Positions 60,693 through 64,000 of a stretch of 64,000 bases of DNA are shown one piece after another. Position 1 is the first letter of the stretch, and each line of letters starts with the position of its first letter. The position numbers were made by a program, and so were the translations under genes. The notes under the pieces were generated by a model. That model saw nothing but the letters and a program-made list of their open reading frames with translations. It was not told the DNA's origin and made no database searches. The stretch spans positions 62,001-126,000 of the forward strand of contig NZ_FOGR01000007.1 in assembly GCF_900111275.1 (NCBI RefSeq), given 5' to 3'. This DNA is from Rhizobium sp. NFR03 (lineage in GTDB: Bacteria > Pseudomonadota > Alphaproteobacteria > Rhizobiales > Rhizobiaceae).

Positions 60693-61649
60693 TTGGCAGG
60701 CGGCATCAAGACGGCGACCGACACGATGGATGTCGGTGAGCGAACCCGCGGCGAACTTGACATCCGGCAACTTCGCGTGCTGAAGACATTGCTGTCGGAG
60801 AGCAGCGTCTCTCGAACTGCGGCGATCCACGGGCTCAGCCAACCAGCGGTCAGCCTCACGTTGCGCCGCTTTCGGGCGATGACGGGAGACCCGCTTCTGG
60901 TACGCAGCGGCACGGGTCTCGCACCGACGCCGCGGGCGCAGGACCTCGTCACATTGGTCGATCGCATCCTCGACGATATCGACCATCTCGCAGGACGCGA
61001 GGCGGATTTCGATCCGGCAACGTCGCAGAGGCGGGTACGGATCGTTGCGGCAACGAGTTTCGGTCCCTTTCTTGTTCCCCGGCTTATCCGTCATCTACGG
61101 CACGTTGCGCCGCATATGATGCTGGAAATGCTGCCCATGCCGAGCATGGCGGCGCTTCAACAATTGCTGGAGGCCGGCGAGGTCGATCTGGTCCTTGCCC
61201 ACCGCCAGCCTGCTTCCCGCAATCTGCGGGGCGAGACCGTTACCGAGTGCCGGACCGTCTGCATGATGGACCGGGGTCATCGGCTCGCAGGGGCGCCCTC
61301 GATCTCCATGGATGACTATCTGGACCTCGAGCACCTGTCGCCGAACCCGCCCCATGGCGCGTCCGTCAGTCCCATCGACGGGCATCTCGCAGAACTCGGC
61401 CTGCAACGGCGCATCCGTGCCAGTCTTTCCGAATATGCGCTCGTGCCCATGGTGCTGGCCGGCAGCGATCTCGTCTTTACGACGTCCAAGCCGTTCGCGG
61501 ATCATTTCGCAGCGCTGTCGGATATCGCTGTGGTCGATGCGCCGGAAGAATTCGGCGCCATGCCCGTCTTCCTGTTCTGGCATGAGCGTTCGCATCATTC
61601 GACCTTCAACGCCTGGCTTCGCCGCCTTGTGCGTGACATGCTCGTGTAG
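60693..61649 (+). CDS. LysR-family transcriptional regulator
   Basis: The 318-residue product is read from a TTG at 60693, which has AAGGAG five bases upstream; an ATG at 60726 (MDVGERTRGE) is the alternative. HTH: ESSVSRTAAIHGLSQPAV, LTLRRFRAMTG; the effector domain follows (about 100-300). It belongs to the NodD/NahR-like group. It is the last gene of the heterocycle operon and likely activates it in response to substrate. Confidence 0.88.
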   Translation: MAGGIKTATDTMDVGERTRGELDIRQLRVLKTLLSESSVSRTAAIHGLSQPAVSLTLRRFRAMTGDPLLVRSGTGLAPTPRAQDLVTLVDRILDDIDHLAGREADFDPATSQRRVRIVAATSFGPFLVPRLIRHLRHVAPHMMLEMLPMPSMAALQQLLEAGEVDLVLAHRQPASRNLRGETVTECRTVCMMDRGHRLAGAPSISMDDYLDLEHLSPNPPHGASVSPIDGHLAELGLQRRIRASLSEYALVPMVLAGSDLVFTTSKPFADHFAALSDIAVVDAPEEFGAMPVFLFWHERSHHSTFNAWLRRLVRDMLV

Positions 61650-61859
61650 CGGCGTTCCGGGGCGACAGAACATGTTTACCGCCTGTTAAAGCGGTCGTTT
61701 TAATGTTGCCGGAAAGTGTAGAGTGACATTGTACGGTGGCATGGCGTGGGGGTGCTGTGACTGCCGGCAGGCGACAGGTTCGAGCGGCGGAGACGGTGCC
61801 CGCGCTGGAAACGTCGAAGGGGGCTTCCGTACACGGGAAGCATGAGAAACGGGGCTGGC

Positions 61860-63017
61860 ATGGACAATTTTGCGTTTCTTCTGCCGGTCATTCTTTTCGC
61901 CTTCGGGCTCACCTTCCTGTTTGTCGGGCGCCACGAGCCGCGGTCCGCCCCCTGGTGGGGAGCCGGCTTTCTCTCTGCCGCTCTGGGCTTCATCATGCCG
62001 GTTCTGCCGGAAGCCATTCCCGGTCCGTTCAGGTCGGTGGTGGCCGACACGCTCTTCCTGCTGGCGTTGAGCTTCTACGGGCAGGGATTGCTGGCGCAGT
62101 TCCATCGGCAACTGCCGGTTTGGCCAAGAGCAGGCATCGTTGCGGTCGGCATCGTCGCCTCCGTCATTTCGACGCTTGTTCTCGAAAACCCGACGATATC
62201 CCTCGCGGCCAATGACCTGCTCACGTCCCTTTGCCTTGCGGTGCCAGCTTTCGCCGTCGTTCGGCATGCGCGGGGCCTACTGCAGCGCGTTCTTGTCGGC
62301 ATTGTCTTCGCCATCATCGCGGATTCGATCGTCCGCAACATTGTCATGACGGTGCTGAACCGCAATCCGAGCGACTTCGAAACGTTCCTCGCTTCGCCCT
62401 ATGCCTTCTTCATGCAGGCGACCAGCGCCGTCATCGGTATCCTGCTGGCGCTGGCGGCGCTCGGTTGCGTGACGCTGGAAGTGATCGGCCGCTATAAGGA
62501 TGTCGCCGAAAAGGACCCGCTGACGGGTCTGTTCAACCGCCGCGGCTTCGACAGATTGTCCGGTCAGAAGACGACCGCGGGCGCGGTGATCGTCTGCGAT
62601 ATCGATCATTTCAAGCGGGTCAACGACCGGTACGGTCATGCCGCCGGCGATGCGGTGATCGCGGAGCTGGCCCGCATTCTGGCTCTGGAACCGGCCGACG
62701 GTGCCGTTCTCGCCCGGTTCGGAGGCGAAGAATTCGTGATCTTCCTGCCCGGCATCGCGCTTGATGCCGCGCTTCCGGTGGCGCATGCCATGCATGCGCG
62801 GATCGGATCGACGGACTGGTCTCGGATCGGCGTCAGCGCGGTCACCGCCAGCTTCGGCGTCGCGGCATCGCGCAGCGGCGACCTCAGCATCTACGAGGTC
62901 GTGGCCCGCGCCGATCGCGCCCTCTATGCAGCGAAGACGGCAGGCAGAAACTGTGTGTTCACGGAAGGCGAACGGCTGTCCGAGCCGCGTCCGCCCTCGG
63001 CACGCGCTGTCGCCTGA
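61860..63017 (+). CDS. Membrane diguanylate cyclase
   Basis: The 385-residue product is read from the ATG at 61860. The N-terminal half has about six hydrophobic segments (residues 3-22, 32-50, 64-84, 94-110, 125-142, 155-205) without a large periplasmic domain. A GGDEF domain follows: DPLTGLFNRRGFDRL, CDIDHFKRVNDRYGHAAGD and active-site GGEEF. The inhibition-site position reads EPAD, without Arg, so feedback is probably lost. The integral membrane sensor type is common in rhizobia; signal unknown. Confidence 0.9.
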   Translation: MDNFAFLLPVILFAFGLTFLFVGRHEPRSAPWWGAGFLSAALGFIMPVLPEAIPGPFRSVVADTLFLLALSFYGQGLLAQFHRQLPVWPRAGIVAVGIVASVISTLVLENPTISLAANDLLTSLCLAVPAFAVVRHARGLLQRVLVGIVFAIIADSIVRNIVMTVLNRNPSDFETFLASPYAFFMQATSAVIGILLALAALGCVTLEVIGRYKDVAEKDPLTGLFNRRGFDRLSGQKTTAGAVIVCDIDHFKRVNDRYGHAAGDAVIAELARILALEPADGAVLARFGGEEFVIFLPGIALDAALPVAHAMHARIGSTDWSRIGVSAVTASFGVAASRSGDLSIYEVVARADRALYAAKTAGRNCVFTEGERLSEPRPPSARAVA

Positions 63018-63026
63018 TCGTTCGCT

Positions 63027-63584
63027 CTATTCGGAACTGACGTTGCCTCGCCCGGCGGCAGCCTGTGTCGCGGCGTCGCGGATGGCAAGCCACCGCGTGC
63101 GCTCCAGCGTCGCATCGCCGAGCGCCCGGTGCGCGGGTTGCGCCGGCTCGGTGCTTTCGATCATGCCTTTGACAAAATCGGCGATCTCGCGGCGCGTAAA
63201 TGTGCCATCCATGATCGCCCGGGCGTGCTCCAGAAACACATCGTCGGATTTCCCGAGCCTGAGCGCGTGGCGCGGCAGGCCGCCCGCGCGCAGCAGCACG
63301 CTCAGCCATTTTCCATCCCATGAGGGCGCGCTGGCATAAAGCGCATGGCCCCCGAGCGTTTCCAGCATCTCGCGCGCAACGTCTTCCACGGGCGTGCCTT
63401 CCTGATGGAGACGGCGGCGGGTAAGTCCGTGGATCCGCTCGGCCTTCATGGACCAGTCATCCCATTCGGGCGCCGGGCGGATGAGGTGGGAGCGCGACGT
63501 GCCATCCTCGAAGACCCAGGCGACCTCGACCGGATAGCTCTTCTTGCCAAGAGAGGAGGCTTCGAAATCGAGAAACACGAGCAT
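63027..63584 (-). CDS. 3'-5' exonuclease (DnaQ-like)
   Basis: The 185-residue product is read from the ATG at 63584. DEDD-type exonuclease motifs are recognisable: motif I LVFLDFEASSLG (D and E), motif II at WDGKWLSVLL, and motif III HRALGDATLE (H and D), i.e. DEDDh type. It is converging on the diguanylate cyclase gene, which ends 10 bp away. It may act in RNA or DNA end trimming; nothing nearby points to a specific pathway. Confidence 0.82.
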   Translation of the reverse strand: MLVFLDFEASSLGKKSYPVEVAWVFEDGTSRSHLIRPAPEWDDWSMKAERIHGLTRRRLHQEGTPVEDVAREMLETLGGHALYASAPSWDGKWLSVLLRAGGLPRHALRLGKSDDVFLEHARAIMDGTFTRREIADFVKGMIESTEPAQPAHRALGDATLERTRWLAIRDAATQAAAGRGNVSSE

Positions 63585-63708
63585 CGTTTCGGTCCAGAAT
63601 GATGTGCGGCATGAGAGCACAGACGTTCGCGGTCATACGCGATTCATTGCCTCATGCCGAGCGCACAGAGCGGCATCCTGAATCAAACGAGCAGACGACA
63701 TCATGTGA

Positions 63709-63718
63709 AATGATCATT
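63709..63718. promoter_or_regulatory. Palindrome AATGATCATT and promoter upstream of dehydrogenase gene
   Basis: A perfect 10-bp palindrome overlaps TTGACT (63717-63722), a possible -35, with a -10-like TTAGAT (63740-63745) 17 bp further. Candidate operator and promoter for the rightmost gene. Confidence 0.35.
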
Positions 63719-63771
63719 GACTCATTATACCAGTTGTCGTTAGATGCTCCGACAGAACGGGATCAACACAT

Positions 63772-64000
63772 ATGACATCGATTGCACTTTTCGGCGCCGG
63801 CGGCAAAATGGGCACGCGGCTGGCGCGCAACCTCATCGGCTCGCGCTTCGACATTCGCCCTGTCGAGGTGAGCGAGGCCGGCCGGGCGCGGCTTCAGGCC
63901 GACCTCGGTCTCGCCTGCTTCTCCGTGGATGAGGCGCTTGATGGCGCGGATGTCGTCGTGCTCGCCGTGCCGGATACGGCCATCGGCAAAGTCGCCTCCG
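63772..64000 (+). CDS. NAD(P)-binding 6-phosphogluconate dehydrogenase-like oxidoreductase (partial)
   Basis: Cut by the right edge after 76 codons. The visible N-terminus MTSIALFGAGGKMGTRLARN is a Rossmann nucleotide-binding loop, GxGGxMG, followed by DVVVLAVPDTAIGKVAS, as in hydroxyacid or 6-phosphogluconate dehydrogenase-like proteins, among them D-apionate oxidoisomerase (ApnO) of rhizobia as I recall. Specific activity cannot be told from this part. Confidence 0.65.
   Translation, partial: MTSIALFGAGGKMGTRLARNLIGSRFDIRPVEVSEAGRARLQADLGLACFSVDEALDGADVVVLAVPDTAIGKVAS

Noticed and set aside
58619-60967. Very long leftward open frame (782 codons) across the FAD oxidase and quinone reductase genes
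   Set aside because: Antisense shadow of two well-recognised enzymes; sequence is low-complexity Arg/His/Asp-rich as typical of frames opposite GC-rich genes.

Overview
The window reads as a chromosomal or large-replicon segment of a high-GC alphaproteobacterium, most likely of the Rhizobiaceae (Rhizobium/Agrobacterium/Ensifer/Shinella type). The grounds are the density of solute-binding-protein transporters, an HWE-family histidine kinase, a SyrB-type regulator, small proteins typical of rhizobia, and Zur/LacI/GntR-controlled catabolic operons. No tRNA, rRNA, CRISPR array, phage integrase or intact insertion sequence was seen. Both edges cut genes: an AztA-type zinc transporter ATPase on the left and an NAD(P)-binding dehydrogenase on the right.

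Layout. 1-714: zinc ABC ATPase, a 42-residue membrane peptide coupled to it, and a Zur-box-like palindrome. 824-9853: sugar-acid catabolism, with a LysR gene, an L-talarate/galactarate dehydratase, a LacI repressor with a perfect palindromic operator, a TctCBA tripartite tricarboxylate-type transporter, an IlvD/Edd Fe-S dehydratase and an RraA-like aldolase. 10210-14741: SyrB-like DNA-binding protein, a companion protein sharing its C-terminal motif, a decayed thiamine-diphosphate enzyme fragment, an unknown protein and an OafA-type acyltransferase with an SGNH domain (surface polysaccharide modification). 14795-22498: FabMG-like protein, two small genes, a PAS-GGDEF diguanylate cyclase, an HWE histidine kinase, trehalose synthase and a small membrane protein. 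22806-30635: iron-siderophore locus with AraC regulator, TonB receptor, complete Fec-type ABC importer and a GAF protein.

30659-38822: a GntR regulator with apparently two winged helices, an aldo/keto reductase, a ribose-type ABC importer, an Asp/Glu-racemase-family protein lacking its second cysteine, a PPOX flavoprotein and a DUF2161 nuclease-fold protein. 38892-44686: HutC-type GntR regulator with a candidate operator, a MalEFGK-type sugar importer and a terminal GNAT acetyltransferase. 44823-46973: an orphan periplasmic binding protein directly followed by a membrane diguanylate cyclase. 47008-53169: small membrane protein, a PhoPQ/FeuPQ-like two-component system divergent from a membrane-anchored OB-fold protein, htpG and two small proteins.

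53273-61649: a compact catabolic locus with a creatininase-family amidohydrolase and a Rid-family protein divergent from an NMT1/THI5-type ABC importer, cytosine-deaminase-like amidohydrolase, FAD oxidase, flavodoxin-fold quinone reductase and LysR regulator. It looks like uptake and stepwise hydrolysis/oxidation of a nitrogen heterocycle, substrate unknown. 61860-64000: a membrane diguanylate cyclase, an exonuclease and the truncated dehydrogenase. The most novel-looking units are the binding-protein/diguanylate-cyclase pair (44823-46973) and the heterocycle locus (53273-61649).
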